Source of the DNA: Frankia sp. R82
GTDB taxonomy: Bacteria > Actinomycetota > Actinomycetes > Frankiales > Frankiaceae
DNA length: 37,329 nt
Direction of reading: 5' to 3'
Assembly (NCBI RefSeq): GCF_023716925.1
Contig: NZ_JAMQQG010000288.1
Span: forward strand, 1-37,329
In this document: piece by piece, positions 7,677 through 17,076 of the stretch
Numbering within the stretch: position 1 is the stretch's first letter
Layout of the letters: every line of letters begins with the position of its first letter
Notes under the pieces: generated by a model
Databases searched by the model: none
What the model was told of the DNA's origin: nothing
Seen by the model: only the letters and a program-made list of their open reading frames with translations
Position numbers and translations under genes: made by a program

Positions 7677-8407
7677 CGAAGGCCCTCGACGTCACCCTGG
7701 GTCCCGCGGACCAGCCGGGCGGCCACCTCGGGCTCGATCGGACCGGCGCCGTAGGACGGGCACAACCGGGTCAGCCCGCACACCCCGCAGGCCGGCCGGC
7801 GGGCATGGCAGTACCGCCGGCCATGAAAGATCATCCGGTCGGAGGCGATCGTCCAGTCCCGCCGCTCGAGAAGCTCCGCGAGATCCGCCTCGACCTTGAC
7901 CGGATCGTCCTGCCGGGTCAGACCGAAGCGGCGCGACAGGCGCCCGACGTGGGTGTCCACGGTGATGCCGGGGGTGTCGAAGGCGTGCCCGAGCACCACG
8001 TTGGCCGTCTTGCGTCCCACTCCGGGCAGGGTGACCAGCGCGTCCAGCGAGCGGGGAACCTCGCCGCCGAAGCGCTCGGTGAGCGCCGAGCCGATACCGA
8101 TCAGCGAGTTCGCCTTCGCCCGGAAGAACCCGGTGGGCCGCAGCAGACCTTCCAGCTCCACCCGGTCGGCGCCGGCGTAGTCCACCGCACCGCGGTAGCG
8201 TGCGAACACCGCCGGGGTGACTTCGTTGACTTTCTTGTCCGTGCACTGGGCGGACAGGACCGTGGCAACCAGAAGTTCGAGCGGATTGTCGAAGTGCAGC
8301 GCGATCCGCGCGTCCGGGTGGATCTCACCCAGCAGTCGCACGATCCGTCGGGCCCGCCGAGTGCGCGCCAGCGGCGTCTCGGCCGCGGCATCGACGATCG
8401 TGGGCAT
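7673..8407 (-). CDS. nth: Endonuclease III
   Basis: 244 residues. Helix-hairpin-helix [20 protein letters not shown] carries the catalytic Lys, followed by the conserved Asp in [11 protein letters not shown]. The [4Fe-4S] cluster motif Cys-x6-Cys-x2-Cys-x5-Cys is intact ([17 protein letters not shown]). Bifunctional DNA glycosylase/AP lyase for oxidised pyrimidines in base-excision repair. The N-terminus is slightly extended relative to E. coli. It begins at ATG 8407 and is the promoter-proximal gene of the four-gene operon running to marP. Equivalent to Rv3674c. Confidence 0.95.
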   Translation of the reverse strand: MPTIVDAAAETPLARTRRARRIVRLLGEIHPDARIALHFDNPLELLVATVLSAQCTDKKVNEVTPAVFARYRGAVDYAGADRVELEGLLRPTGFFRAKANSLIGIGSALTERFGGEVPRSLDALVTLPGVGRKTANVVLGHAFDTPGITVDTHVGRLSRRFGLTRQDDPVKVEADLAELLERRDWTIASDRMIFHGRRYCHARRPACGVCGLTRLCPSYGAGPIEPEVAARLVRGTQGDVEGLR

Positions 8408-8547
8408 GCCTGGCAGCGTATCCGGCGCGTCGGCCCGCCGGACGATCGCCGGGCTCCCTTCAGACTGTCACCCCACCGGCACGCCACGCGCGACACGTCC
8501 ACCCCCTTGACGGCCGGGGCGCGTCCGTCGGCCACCATGGGGGAGTC

Positions 8548-8784
8548 ATGTTTGTCATTGCTGCGGTCTGCTTTCCACTTCTGCTGCTCGCGCTCCTGCT
8601 GGCGATGGAACGGGTGGAACGCCCGTTGAACGCCGCCGACACCGGCAAGGGGCTCGAGGGCTTCCTCGACAACGCCCGGCCGGAGGAGGTCGACACCCTC
8701 ATGAACCAGGGCCTACCCGCCGCGCTCGAGCGGTACCGCGGTCGTCTGCGCCGACCGCCTCCCGGCAAGCACCGCGCGATCTGA
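8548..8784 (+). CDS. Small single-span membrane protein
   Basis: 78 residues from ATG 8548 with GGGGGAG three bases upstream. Residues 1-19 are strongly hydrophobic (one membrane span or uncleaved anchor). A charged soluble tail rich in Glu/Arg follows, ending PPPGKHRAI. It diverges from nth and points toward crp. I do not recognise the family; the ribosome site, codon bias and anchor-plus-tail layout support a real gene. Confidence 0.65.
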   Translation: MFVIAAVCFPLLLLALLLAMERVERPLNAADTGKGLEGFLDNARPEEVDTLMNQGLPAALERYRGRLRRPPPGKHRAI

Positions 8785-9206
8785 TCGCCGGGCCGTATCA
8801 CAGACCGTCGTCATGTGCCGGGGGTACCGGTTCGGGTGTGGTCCAGATGACGGCGACCTGTGCACCGGTGCCGGCCCGTCCGCCGGCCAGCCCTCCGAGG
8901 AACGGAACGTTTGCGCAGGCAGCGGTACCAGACGGCGAGCCGCCAGGCCGGTGAGCTGCCGAGTCGGCTGGCACCGGTGGGCCAGGACGGTCGGCCTGGG
9001 GGCCGCCGGCCGGGTGATCCGGCGCCGGATGCAGGCCGATCGGCCCGGATGCGACCGGGACAATGGACCTGGGCGGGACTGGCCCATCCGGGCCGACGCC
9101 CCATGTGGCCTGCGCATGACGGTCCGCTCGGGCAGCCGAACGGCCCGGAGGTGTCATCCAACAGTGCCTGATCAGATGCGGATTCTCGCCATCAGCACAC
9201 GAGTGG
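8785..9206. other. Gene-free stretch upstream of crp
   Basis: No frame here has a recognisable protein family or a convincing ribosome site. A 119-codon minus-strand reading (8798-9157) is Pro/Gly/Ala-rich noise. I see no strong hairpin. The likely crp promoter lies at its right end. Confidence 0.5.
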
Positions 9207-9235
9207 TTGCAGTACGTTCACCCTCGCCGAACAAT
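9207..9235 (+). promoter_or_regulatory. Candidate crp promoter
   Basis: TTGCAG (9207-9212), a 17-base spacer, then AACAAT (9230-9235), in the most AT-rich stretch of the gap and 23 bases before the first crp start codon. I found no TGTGA-N6-TCACA site, so Crp autoregulation is not shown. Confidence 0.35.
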
Positions 9236-9258
9236 TTTGCTTCCGGGGGTCCCTGCCC

Positions 9259-9984
9259 GTGCCCTCCAACCGCAGTCCTGGCATGCTCAGATCCGTGGAG
9301 GATCTGCTAGCCCGCGTGCCGCTGTTCGTGGGGCTGTCCGAGCAGGATCGACTGGCCCTGTCAGACCATCTTGATCGGCAGGACGTCACCCGTGGGGACG
9401 TGCTGTTCCGTGAGGGAGACGTGGGTGACCGGGTCTTTGTCGTTCTGTCCGGAAAGGTGAAGATAGGGCGCCAGTCGGCGGACGGCAGGGAGAACCTGCT
9501 GTCCGTTATGGGTCCAGGTGACCTGTTTGGCGAGCTTTCCTTGTTTGATCCGGGCCCCCGTACGGCCACCGCTACCGCTGTCACTGATGCATCGTTGCTG
9601 TCGCTGGAACACACGGCGCTGCGGCCCTGGTTGCGCGCGCGCCCGGAGGCCGGCGCCATGCTCTTGCGGGTACTGGCGCGTCGGTTGCGCCGCACCAACG
9701 ACAGCGTGGCCGACATGGTGTTCACCGATGTTCCCGGCCGGGTGGCCAAGGCGCTGCTCGACCTGGCCGAACGGTTCGGTGAGCCGGCGCAGCCCGGGAA
9801 CGAGGCGGCCGGTGTCCGGGTCGAGCACGGGTTGACCCAGGAGGAGCTCGCTCAGCTGGTCGGAGCGTCGCGTGAGACGGTGAACAAGGCGCTCGCCGAC
9901 TTCGCGACCCGTGGCTGGCTGCGCCTGGACTCCCGGGCCGTGGTCCTGCTGGACCGCGAACGGCTGTCCCGCCGCGCCCGCTAG
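9259..9984 (+). CDS. crp: Crp/Fnr-family cAMP receptor protein
   Basis: Up to 241 residues. N-terminal cyclic-nucleotide domain (GDVLFREGDVGDRVFVVLSG, then the phosphate-binding cassette FGELSLFDPGPRTATA with Glu and Arg). A dimerisation helix follows (LRVLARRLRRTNDSVADMVF), then a C-terminal winged helix with recognition helix QEELAQLVGASRETVNKAL. It closely matches M. tuberculosis Rv3676 along its whole length as I recall that sequence. Starts are ambiguous: GTG 9259, ATG 9283 or GTG 9295; the last gives the mycobacterial N-terminus. Global cAMP-responsive transcription regulator. A cyclase gene converges on it immediately downstream. Confidence 0.95.
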   Translation: MPSNRSPGMLRSVEDLLARVPLFVGLSEQDRLALSDHLDRQDVTRGDVLFREGDVGDRVFVVLSGKVKIGRQSADGRENLLSVMGPGDLFGELSLFDPGPRTATATAVTDASLLSLEHTALRPWLRARPEAGAMLLRVLARRLRRTNDSVADMVFTDVPGRVAKALLDLAERFGEPAQPGNEAAGVRVEHGLTQEELAQLVGASRETVNKALADFATRGWLRLDSRAVVLLDRERLSRRAR

Positions 9985-9997
9985 CCACATCGTCGGC

Positions 9998-10033
9998 TCA
10001 GGTGGGCCCGGCTGCCGAGCCGGGCCCACCTGA
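9998..10033. terminator. Bidirectional hairpin between crp and cyclase gene
   Basis: Perfect 16-bp stem (9998-10013 with 10018-10033) and a GCCG loop, between convergent stop codons. No T-tract, as is common for actinobacterial terminators. Confidence 0.85.
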
Positions 10034-10057
10034 CGCGCGAGAACCGGGCCCGGTTCG

Positions 10058-13000
10058 CTAACCGGTCGCGCCGGCGAGGGCATCGCCGGGGGCATTGCCG
10101 GGGTGCACCGGTACCGGCCCGGGGCCACCGTCGTCATCGGCGGGGCCGGCGGACGGCGGTGCGTCCGTACTGCCTCCGCTCGGGGGCAGGCTGGCCAGCA
10201 GCCGTCGGGTCTGCGGCGCCTCGCTGACCGCATCGGTCGCGGTGGCGGCGGCGAGCGCCCGCAGGTAGGCGGCCCGGCCGCCCTCAAGGTCACCGTTGGC
10301 GACCAGCGCTGTCCCCAGCGCCCGATAGCCGAGCACCTGAGCACGCACGTCCTCGGCATCGACCGCGACCGCACGGCGCGCGACCTCCAGAGCCGCCGCC
10401 GGCTGTCCGGCGTCCAGCAGGATGCCGGCGAGGTGAGCGTAGGCCTGCCGGCGGGGGAACAACAACGTTCCCGGCTCACTGGCGGCCAGCGCCTCCTGAA
10501 GCAGGTCCTGCGCGGAGTCGAGCCGACCCCGCGCCCGCGCGATCTGGGCGACGAGCACCTTCGCGCCGAGTTGCGCATGCGGTCGAAGGTCGAGATGTTC
10601 CAGGTCACGCAGCGCCGCCTCGGCGGCTTCCGCAGCCCGGTCGATCTCGTCGGCGTCGAGCAGGGTGAGCCCGAGCAGCACCCGTGCCAGCGCGCCGATG
10701 ACCACATGACCGCGTTCGGCCGCCTGGTCACAGGCCTGTGCCAGGTAGCGCGCCCCGCGGGCCGGTTCGCCGGCGCCCCGGGCGGCAATCCCGCGGGCGA
10801 CCAGCACCAGCATCGAACCCCAGGTGTCCGCGCAGGACGTGAACAGCTCGGCGGCCCGGGTCGCGTCGGCCTCGGCCACGGCGATGTCACCGAGTTCGGC
10901 GGCGGCGATGCCGTCGATGGTCAGACAGACGGCCATCCCCCACTGTTCACCGACCGAACCGGCCAGTTCGATGAGCTCCCGGGTGAGGCTACGGGTTCGG
11001 GTGAGCTGGCCGGACAGCAGCAGCACGAGCGCCTCAGTCCCACGGCACCAGCCGAGCCCGCCGGTGTCCTCGAGCCGTTCGAAGACGGTGGAGGCCTCCC
11101 GCAGCGTCCGTTCGGCCCGCGGGTAGTCACCGCGGGTGGTGGCGCTCCAGGCCAGGTGCTGCAAGGCCCAGCCGACTCCGCGTGGGTCGTCGACCCGCTG
11201 GGCGATCGCGAGGGCTTCCCGGTAACGCTCCTCGGCGGCGCCGATCCGCCCGGCGTTGTACTCCAGCATGCCCAGCCGGCGCAGAACGGCGGCGATGGCC
11301 CGCTCGTCGGCGGCCTCGTGCGCCGACTCCAACGCGGTCAGCAGACACTGGGCGGCCTCATCCGCCCGACCCTGGCGCTGGCGCAGTTCACCGAGCACCG
11401 AGAAGGCGGCGGCCCGCCGGGCCGGGGCGACCGCGCGCAACGCCGGGCGCAGCGTGCGCTCGGCCTCGTCTAGTTGACGCAACGCGACGAGGGCCTCGGC
11501 GTGCAGGACCCGTACGGTGTTGTCCTCGCGCTGGTCGACCAGGTCCCGGCCCAGCCGGCGGGCATTGGCGAGCAGGTCGGCGGCGGTGCGGTGGTCGTCG
11601 CGGGCGAGCGCCGCCCGGCCCAGCCGCACGTGCGCGTGGAAGCCGGACATCCGCGCGGTCCAGGCCGGATCGCTCGGCGGCAGGCTCATGGACGAGGCCA
11701 GGTCGAAGGCCCGCAACGCGTGGTTGGCCACGAACGTCGACACGGACCGGGAGGTCCCGATCATCGCGGTGACGCCCCAGCGGGCCGCCGTCGCGTGCCG
11801 GCGGGCCCGTTCGACCTTCGGCAGCCCGGCGTAGGCGACGTCACGGGCCATCGGATGCACGAACCGCCACCGGACCTCGTGCGCCCGCGGCGGGCGGACG
11901 AGCTGGCGTTCGGTCAGCACCTCCAGCGCCCGGGTCACCTCGTCGGCGGGCCGTTCGTCGACCATCGGCAACGCCTCGGCGGGGAACCTGCGCCCGAGCA
12001 CCGCGGCCGCCCGCAGTACCGCCTTGGCAGCGGAGTCGAGATCGTCGATCCGGGCGGCGAGCACCGACTGGACGCCGGCGGGCAGCGGGCTGTCGGCCAG
12101 CGCCCCGTCCAGGACCAGTTCGGCGTGCCCGTTGTCGGCCGGCCGCCCGGACGGGTGCAGCAGACGCCGGTCGATGAGCAGGTTGAGCAGCTCCACCAGG
12201 AAGAACGGATTGCCGTGGACGCGGGCGAGTAGATCGTCGCGGGTGCGGGGCTCCAGGGAACGCCCGCCCAGATGGTTGGTGAGCAGCTGTCCGGACGCCT
12301 CGGCGCCCAGCGGCGCGAGGTCGATGCGATGCACCCCGGGCAGCGTGGCCAGCCGCGGCCCGGCCCGGTCGACCAGGACGAGGAGCACCGGCCCGGACAG
12401 CCGAGACGCGAGCAGGCTGATCGCGTCGGAGAGCTGGCTGGTCGCCCACTCCAGGTCGTCGATCACGACCAGGACGGGACCCGAACGGGCCAGGGCGCTC
12501 AGCAGCAGCGCGACTGCCTGCACGGTCGCCTCGACCGTACGGTCCTCGGCCTCCTCGACGTGCGAGGCCCGGGCCGCCGGGTCGCCGGGGGTGGCCGCGG
12601 GTCCGCCGCTGGAACGACGGTCCAGCGGAACACCGAGCAGCAGCAGCAGCCGATCGGCTATGGCGGCCGGCAGCCGGCTGCCGGTCACGGGATGGGCGAG
12701 CCCGGCCACGGTGGAACGCACCCGGTCGGCCACCCGGTCCAGCGAGTCACCGTCGGTGATGCGACAGGCGTTGCGCACAACGTCGACCAGCGGCGCGAGC
12801 CCCCGCCCGTCGCCGTGGCGGACCGTGCGGCCCCACAGCACCACCGTGGCGGGCGTGGCCGCCGCTCGGTCGGACAGTTCGCTGGCCAGGCGGGTCTTGC
12901 CGATGCCGGCCTCGCCGACCAGCAGCGCCACCTCCGGTGTTCGCCGGGCGACGACCTCGTCGAACAGCGCCTGCAGATCGCTGAGCTCGGCGTCGCGGCC

Positions 13001-13735
13001 GAGGAACGGCGCGTCATCGGCCAGGCCCGGCCGTTCGACGTTGGACGGTCGCAGGCTGATCAGCTCATAGGCGGGCACCGGCTCCCGTTTGCCCTTGAGC
13101 GAGAGGTCGGGCAGCTCCCGCCAGCTTGCCACCGTGCGGGTCGCGATCGCCGTCTCCCGTCCGGCGTACACCGTGCCGATGGAGGCGGCGGTGGACAGCC
13201 GGGCGGCGGTGTTCACCGTGTCCCCGATCACCGTGTAGGACAGCGCCGCCTGCACCCCGGCGAGCACCTCACCGGTGTTGATGCCGACCCGCAGACCAAG
13301 ACGCCCCTCGGCGCTGTCGCCGGCGGTCTCCTGCACGAGCCGGCGGACGGTCTCCTGCATCGCCGCGGCCGCCCGCACGGCCCGTTCCGGATCGTCCTCG
13401 TGGGCGGTGGGCGCGCCGAAGACGGCCATGATGCCGTCGCCGGTCAGGTTGTCGACCCGGCCGCCGACCTCGTCGATCTCGTGGGCGAGGGCGGCGAGGA
13501 CCCGGTCGGTCATCTCGCCGACCCGCTCGGGGTCGCGGTCGTCCGCCCAGCTGGTGAAGTCGGACAGGTCCCCGAACAGGACCGTCACCACCCGCCGCTC
13601 GGGGACGTCCGGCGTCGCCGCCTCCACCGAGGCGAACTCGAGTCCGCAGTGATAGCAGAACCGCCCGCCCGGCACGGCCGCAGACCCGCAGCGCGGGCAC
13701 TGCGACGGTCCGGTCGGCGGGGCTGCGATCACCAT
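10058..13735 (-). CDS. Class III nucleotide cyclase with ATPase and TPR-like domains
   Basis: 1225 residues from ATG 13735; a longer reading from GTG 13951 has GGAGG touching the start codon and is less likely. Order: zinc ribbon CPRCG...CYHCG (residues 13-31); class III cyclase domain (about 48-215) with metal-binding Asp56 and Asp100 and transition-state Asn175/Arg179; AAA/STAND-type ATPase with Walker A GEAGIGKT (about 274-281) and Walker B VLVVIDDLEWA; then about 500 residues of Ala/Leu/Arg helical repeats resembling TPRs. Thr168 replaces the adenine-contacting Asp, as in subclass IIIb, but Asn96 sits where the adenine-contacting Lys should be, so substrate or activity is uncertain. Probably cytoplasmic signalling protein. 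It converges on crp, suggesting but not proving that it feeds cAMP to Crp. Confidence 0.88.
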   Translation of the reverse strand: MVIAAPPTGPSQCPRCGSAAVPGGRFCYHCGLEFASVEAATPDVPERRVVTVLFGDLSDFTSWADDRDPERVGEMTDRVLAALAHEIDEVGGRVDNLTGDGIMAVFGAPTAHEDDPERAVRAAAAMQETVRRLVQETAGDSAEGRLGLRVGINTGEVLAGVQAALSYTVIGDTVNTAARLSTAASIGTVYAGRETAIATRTVASWRELPDLSLKGKREPVPAYELISLRPSNVERPGLADDAPFLGRDAELSDLQALFDEVVARRTPEVALLVGEAGIGKTRLASELSDRAAATPATVVLWGRTVRHGDGRGLAPLVDVVRNACRITDGDSLDRVADRVRSTVAGLAHPVTGSRLPAAIADRLLLLLGVPLDRRSSGGPAATPGDPAARASHVEEAEDRTVEATVQAVALLLSALARSGPVLVVIDDLEWATSQLSDAISLLASRLSGPVLLVLVDRAGPRLATLPGVHRIDLAPLGAEASGQLLTNHLGGRSLEPRTRDDLLARVHGNPFFLVELLNLLIDRRLLHPSGRPADNGHAELVLDGALADSPLPAGVQSVLAARIDDLDSAAKAVLRAAAVLGRRFPAEALPMVDERPADEVTRALEVLTERQLVRPPRAHEVRWRFVHPMARDVAYAGLPKVERARRHATAARWGVTAMIGTSRSVSTFVANHALRAFDLASSMSLPPSDPAWTARMSGFHAHVRLGRAALARDDHRTAADLLANARRLGRDLVDQREDNTVRVLHAEALVALRQLDEAERTLRPALRAVAPARRAAAFSVLGELRQRQGRADEAAQCLLTALESAHEAADERAIAAVLRRLGMLEYNAGRIGAAEERYREALAIAQRVDDPRGVGWALQHLAWSATTRGDYPRAERTLREASTVFERLEDTGGLGWCRGTEALVLLLSGQLTRTRSLTRELIELAGSVGEQWGMAVCLTIDGIAAAELGDIAVAEADATRAAELFTSCADTWGSMLVLVARGIAARGAGEPARGARYLAQACDQAAERGHVVIGALARVLLGLTLLDADEIDRAAEAAEAALRDLEHLDLRPHAQLGAKVLVAQIARARGRLDSAQDLLQEALAASEPGTLLFPRRQAYAHLAGILLDAGQPAAALEVARRAVAVDAEDVRAQVLGYRALGTALVANGDLEGGRAAYLRALAAATATDAVSEAPQTRRLLASLPPSGGSTDAPPSAGPADDDGGPGPVPVHPGNAPGDALAGATG

Positions 13736-14238
13736 GCGACCGACCCGATGCCTCGAGGCCGCAGCGGCTGTCCGGTCTGTCCGGGCGTTCCGGGCTGTGT
13801 GGGCACCCTCATCGTCGGGCCTTCCGCGGTGTCGGACCTCACTGGAACCGGGCAGGTACGGCCAGCCGGGCGATGCCCCCCGCGCTCCGGCGGCGTGGCC
13901 CCGGGCTGGTCGCATGAAGTCGTCATCCTGCGCACGAGCGGCTCCCTCCACCCTCCAGTTTAGTGTCCTGCGTCTCGTTTACCCGTCGACGAGTAGTCAA
14001 ATGTTCGGCTCTGACCTCATATGTCCGGACCATGGGGACGGGCGGTGGACGCCGGCGGGGGGCCTGATCGCGCCGAGGGGAGGCCCGAACGGGCCAGCCA
14101 GGCGGACGTGAGCTCCGCCCCACCGGGGCAGATCCCCCCGAACCCGCTTCGGCTGGACCGAACCCACCGCGGGTCGCCTGGCCAGCGGGTAGGCTACCCG
14201 GCCCGCGCCCGCAGGCCGGTTCCCTCGATATGGCCCGT
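13736..14238. other. Gene-free stretch upstream of cyclase gene
   Basis: Separates the MBL gene stop from the cyclase start, both on minus. Readings here are compositional noise. A purine-rich run (GGAGGGTGGAGGG on minus, about 13948-13960) next to AT-richer sequence around 13960-14020 is the probable promoter/leader of the cyclase gene; no convincing -35/-10 pair could be fixed. Confidence 0.4.
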
Positions 14239-15138
14239 TCAGGGGAGGGTGGGATGCTCCCGGAGGTAGGCGAGCTGCGCCCGCACCGATAACTCGGCGG
14301 CCGGCCACAGCGCCCGGTCGGTGTCCGCGTAAACCTGGCGGACCACGGCGGCGGCGTCCGCCTGCGCCGGTGCGACGCCCGCCTCCGCCAGCGCCGCCCG
14401 CACCTGCGCCAGGCGGGCGTGCCGGTGGGCCAGATAGTGCCGGGCGGCGGTGCCGGCGGCCGGCAGCTCCGGGCCGTGCCCCGGTAACACCGTCGTCTCG
14501 CCCAGCTCCTGCAACAGCCGCAGGCTGTCCAGGTAGTCACCGAGCCGGCCGTCCGGATGGGCCACGACGGTGCTGCCCTGGCCGAGAATCGTGTCCCCGG
14601 TGAGCACCGCCGGCCGCCCGGCCAGGGCCGCCCGACCACGGTCGGTGCCGGTGCCGGTGTGGTCCGGACCGGCAGCGTCGGTGCGGGCATCGTGCGCACC
14701 GGCATCGTCCCCGGTGAGCAGGAACGACAGCGAGTCGGCAGTGTGCCCGGGGGTGGGCAGGACGCGCAGTTCGAAACCCGGCCGGGCGATCACGTCCCCG
14801 GCGGTCAGGCCCTCGTCACCGAGGCGATGGGCGCAATCCAGGGCCCGCACCGGCGCGCCGGTGTGGCGGTGCAGCGCGACCGCGCCGCCACTGTGATCGG
14901 CATGACCGTGGGTGAGCAGAATCAGCTCGACGGGCCCGGCGGCGGCGACCGCGGCGAGATGCACCGGGTCGTCCGGCCCCGGGTCGACCACCACGACGCC
15001 GGTCTGCCCCGGCGCCCGCAGCAGCCAGGTGTTGGTCCCCGCCAGGGTCATCGGACCCGGATTGGGCGCGAGCAGGACGGCCGCCAGCGGCGTCACCTGC
15101 CGCGGCACACCAGCGGACGACGGCACACCAGCGGACAC
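14239..15138 (-). CDS. Metallo-beta-lactamase-fold hydrolase (LACTB2-like)
   Basis: 299 residues. Zinc site THGHADHSGG, then GHTADS, TGDTILGQGS and PGHGPE: the full MBL ligand series of the glyoxalase II/LACTB2-like group. A 25-residue Asp/Thr/Gly-rich insertion (about residues 169-193) precedes the second Asp ligand. The C-terminal helical domain (HRHARLAQVRAALAEAG...) is typical of LACTB2-type nucleases/hydrolases. Substrate unknown. Counterpart of Rv3677c, next to crp and the RidA gene. GTG start at 15138; the first residues contain a duplicated SAGVP, so a slightly downstream GTG is possible. Confidence 0.88.
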   Translation of the reverse strand: MSAGVPSSAGVPRQVTPLAAVLLAPNPGPMTLAGTNTWLLRAPGQTGVVVVDPGPDDPVHLAAVAAAGPVELILLTHGHADHSGGAVALHRHTGAPVRALDCAHRLGDEGLTAGDVIARPGFELRVLPTPGHTADSLSFLLTGDDAGAHDARTDAAGPDHTGTGTDRGRAALAGRPAVLTGDTILGQGSTVVAHPDGRLGDYLDSLRLLQELGETTVLPGHGPELPAAGTAARHYLAHRHARLAQVRAALAEAGVAPAQADAAAVVRQVYADTDRALWPAAELSVRAQLAYLREHPTLP

Positions 15139-15164
15139 ACTTTAGATGCTAGTGCGATCGGCGC

Positions 15165-15623
15165 TCAGGCGCGGGCGACGACCTCGATCTCCACCGGTGC
15201 GCCCAGCGGCAGCGCGCCGACCCCGACGGCGGAGCGGGCGTGCCGCCCGGCGTCCCCGAAGACCTCGACAAACAGGTCACTGGCCCCGTTGACGACGCTC
15301 GGCTGCCCGGTGAACCCGGCGACGCTCGCCACGAAGCCGACGACCTTGATGATCCGGCGGATGCCGTCGAGCCCGCCGGCCTCGGCCGCGACGGCCGCCA
15401 GGGCGTTGAGGGCGGCGATCCGGGCGAGCCCCGCGGCCTGCTCGACGGTGACCTCATCGCCCACCAGACCGGTCGCGACCAGCCGACCGTCGACCAGGGG
15501 CAGCTGGCCGGCGCTCCAGATCAGGTCCCCGTCGCGCACGGCGGGGACGTAGGCTCCGGCCGGCGTGGGGACCGGTGGCAGCGTCAACCCGAGCGCGGTC
15601 AGGCGTTCGCGGGCGGTCGCCAT
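15165..15623 (-). CDS. RidA/YjgF-family protein
   Basis: 152 residues from ATG 15623; the longer frame upstream is another gene's shadow. The sequence carries the family's LIWSAGQLPLVDGRLVATG region and the C-terminal ARSAVGVGALPLGAPVEIEV, where the Arg corresponds to the carboxylate-binding Arg of RidA. Proteins of this group deaminate reactive enamine/imine intermediates or act in related chemistry; this belongs to the YjgF_like_c type seen as Rv3678c. It lies 2 bases after the DUF4177 stop and 26 bases before the MBL start, so the three form an operon. Confidence 0.9.
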   Translation of the reverse strand: MATARERLTALGLTLPPVPTPAGAYVPAVRDGDLIWSAGQLPLVDGRLVATGLVGDEVTVEQAAGLARIAALNALAAVAAEAGGLDGIRRIIKVVGFVASVAGFTGQPSVVNGASDLFVEVFGDAGRHARSAVGVGALPLGAPVEIEVVARA

Positions 15624-15625
15624 GG

Positions 15626-15793
15626 TCAGCCCTGGGTCCTGGGCCGCTTGAAGTAGGCGACGAGCCCCTCGGGGTTGTTGGGAGCGGGGATCACCTGGAC
15701 CAGTTCCCAGCCGTCCTCGCCAAAGGTGTCGAGGATCTGCTTGGTGTTGTGGATCAACAACGGGGCCGTGAAGTACTCCCACTTCGTCTGCAT
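15626..15793 (-). CDS. DUF4177-family small protein
   Basis: 55 residues from ATG 15793, beginning MQTKWEYFTAPLL and containing GEDGWELVQVIP, the hallmark of DUF4177 (Rv3678A-like). No membrane segment; predicted small beta-rich cytoplasmic protein of unknown role. First gene of the DUF4177-RidA-MBL operon and divergent from the ATPase pair, with about 150 bases between. A longer in-frame reading upstream is antisense to the ATPase gene and is not real. Confidence 0.85.
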   Translation of the reverse strand: MQTKWEYFTAPLLIHNTKQILDTFGEDGWELVQVIPAPNNPEGLVAYFKRPRTQG

Positions 15794-15928
15794 GCCACCG
15801 GACCCTAGAGCATCCACCGGTCGGCCCTGGAACGGCTCGGCACCTGGGCACGGACGGTCACGGCCCGGAGGGTCATGTCGACGTGGGCGTTGCGGCCCGG
15901 CTCGCGTGGCAGCAGCCGTCGGCCCGGG

Positions 15929-15944
15929 TACGGTCGAGCCTGTG
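15929..15944 (+). promoter_or_regulatory. -10 element placing transcript start at the GTG
   Basis: TACGGT (15929-15934) ends seven bases before the GTG start codon and no ribosome-binding site lies between, the arrangement of a leaderless actinobacterial transcript. No clear -35. Confidence 0.4.
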
Positions 15945-17072
15945 AGCGGCAAGCGCGGCGCGGCCGAGGATGTCCCAGGCGACGACGGGTTCGCCGAGGA
16001 GGGATCCGCCGACGACGGCATCGGGTACGACGGCGGGTACGACGGCGGCGGGTACGACGACGGCGAGGGGTTGATCGAGGACGCGGGCGGTCCGTGGGAG
16101 CGTCGGCTGCACATCGTCACGGGCAAGGGTGGAACGGGCAAGACGACGGTCGCCGGCGCGCTCGCGGTCGCACTGGCCACGGGCGGGCGCCGCGTGCTGC
16201 TCACCGAGGTGGAGGGTCGCCAGCAGATCGCGCAGCTGTTCGATACCCCGCCGCTGCCCTACCAGGAACGCAAGGTGGCCAGCGCCCCCGGCGGGGGCGA
16301 GGTGTTCGCGCTCGCGATCGACGCGGACGAGGCGCTGCTGGAATACCTCGAGATGTTCTACAACCTGCGCAGCGCCGGGCGGGTGCTCGGCCGGATCGGC
16401 GCGGTCGACTTCGCCACCACGGTCGCCCCCGGGGTGCGCGACGTCCTGCTCACCGGCAAGGTCAAGGAGGCGGTGAACCGTCCCGACGGGACCCGTCCCG
16501 GCGGGCTGGCCTACGACGCGGTGGTGCTCGACGCCCCGCCCACCGGCCGGATCGCCCGGTTCCTCGGGGTCACCGCGGAGGTTGCGGGGCTGGCGAAGGT
16601 CGGGCCGATCCGGGCGCAGGCGGACAGCGTGATGGCGGTGCTGCGTCCGGATCGGGCGGCCGTGCACCTGGTGACGTTGCTGGAGGAGATGCCCGTCCAG
16701 GAAACCGTGGACGGGGTCACCGAGCTCACCGCGGCCGGGCTGCCGATCGGCGGGGTTGTCATCAACATGGCGCGCTCGCCGTTGCTGAAGGTCAGGGAGT
16801 CGATGCAGGCGCACCGGGGCGAGCTCGACCGGGAGGAGATCGCCGCCGGGATCAAGGAGGCCGGCGTGGAGCCGACCCGGGAGCTGGTCGAGTCGCTGGT
16901 CTGGGAGGCCGCGCAGCACGCCGACCGGGTGGCACTCGAGACGGCTCAACGCGCCGAGGTCGTCGCGCTCGGCCGGCCGGTGTACGAGCTGCCCCTGGCG
17001 GCGGACGGAGTCGACGTCGGCACCGTCTACCGCTTCGCCGAGCTGTTGCGAGCCCAACAGATGGTGGGATGA
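15942..17072 (+). CDS. ArsA/Get3-like ATPase, first of pair
   Basis: 376 residues from GTG 15942, just downstream of a TACGGT -10 element. Residues 1-46 are an acidic Gly/Tyr/Asp-rich extension with three YDGG-type repeats. The ATPase begins [21 protein letters not shown] (signature-lysine P-loop) and continues [15 protein letters not shown] and [15 protein letters not shown] (switch II). Homologous to Rv3679, which with its partner Rv3680 forms an anion-transporter-like/Get3-like ATPase. The next gene follows four bases after the stop, so a heteromeric complex is likely. Role in envelope stress or protein targeting is known only by analogy. Confidence 0.9.
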   Translation: MSGKRGAAEDVPGDDGFAEEGSADDGIGYDGGYDGGGYDDGEGLIEDAGGPWERRLHIVTGKGGTGKTTVAGALAVALATGGRRVLLTEVEGRQQIAQLFDTPPLPYQERKVASAPGGGEVFALAIDADEALLEYLEMFYNLRSAGRVLGRIGAVDFATTVAPGVRDVLLTGKVKEAVNRPDGTRPGGLAYDAVVLDAPPTGRIARFLGVTAEVAGLAKVGPIRAQADSVMAVLRPDRAAVHLVTLLEEMPVQETVDGVTELTAAGLPIGGVVINMARSPLLKVRESMQAHRGELDREEIAAGIKEAGVEPTRELVESLVWEAAQHADRVALETAQRAEVVALGRPVYELPLAADGVDVGTVYRFAELLRAQQMVG

Positions 17073-17076
17073 ACCG

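Noticed and set aside
6472-7695. A single 407-codon minus-strand gene
   Set aside because: Only the last 170 codons match a family (cupredoxin); the first part is a shifted-frame shadow of the nudix gene.
8798-9157. Minus-strand 119-codon gene in the gap before crp
   Set aside because: No ribosome site, no recognisable family, composition typical of random high-GC frames.
9201-9222. Possible Crp-binding site before crp
   Set aside because: GTG and CAC halves are present but separated by 13 bases, not the spacing of TGTGA-N6-TCACA.
12272-13963. 563-codon plus-strand reading opposite the cyclase gene
   Set aside because: The minus strand carries the cyclase and P-loop motifs; the plus reading is low-complexity Gly/Arg/Gln.
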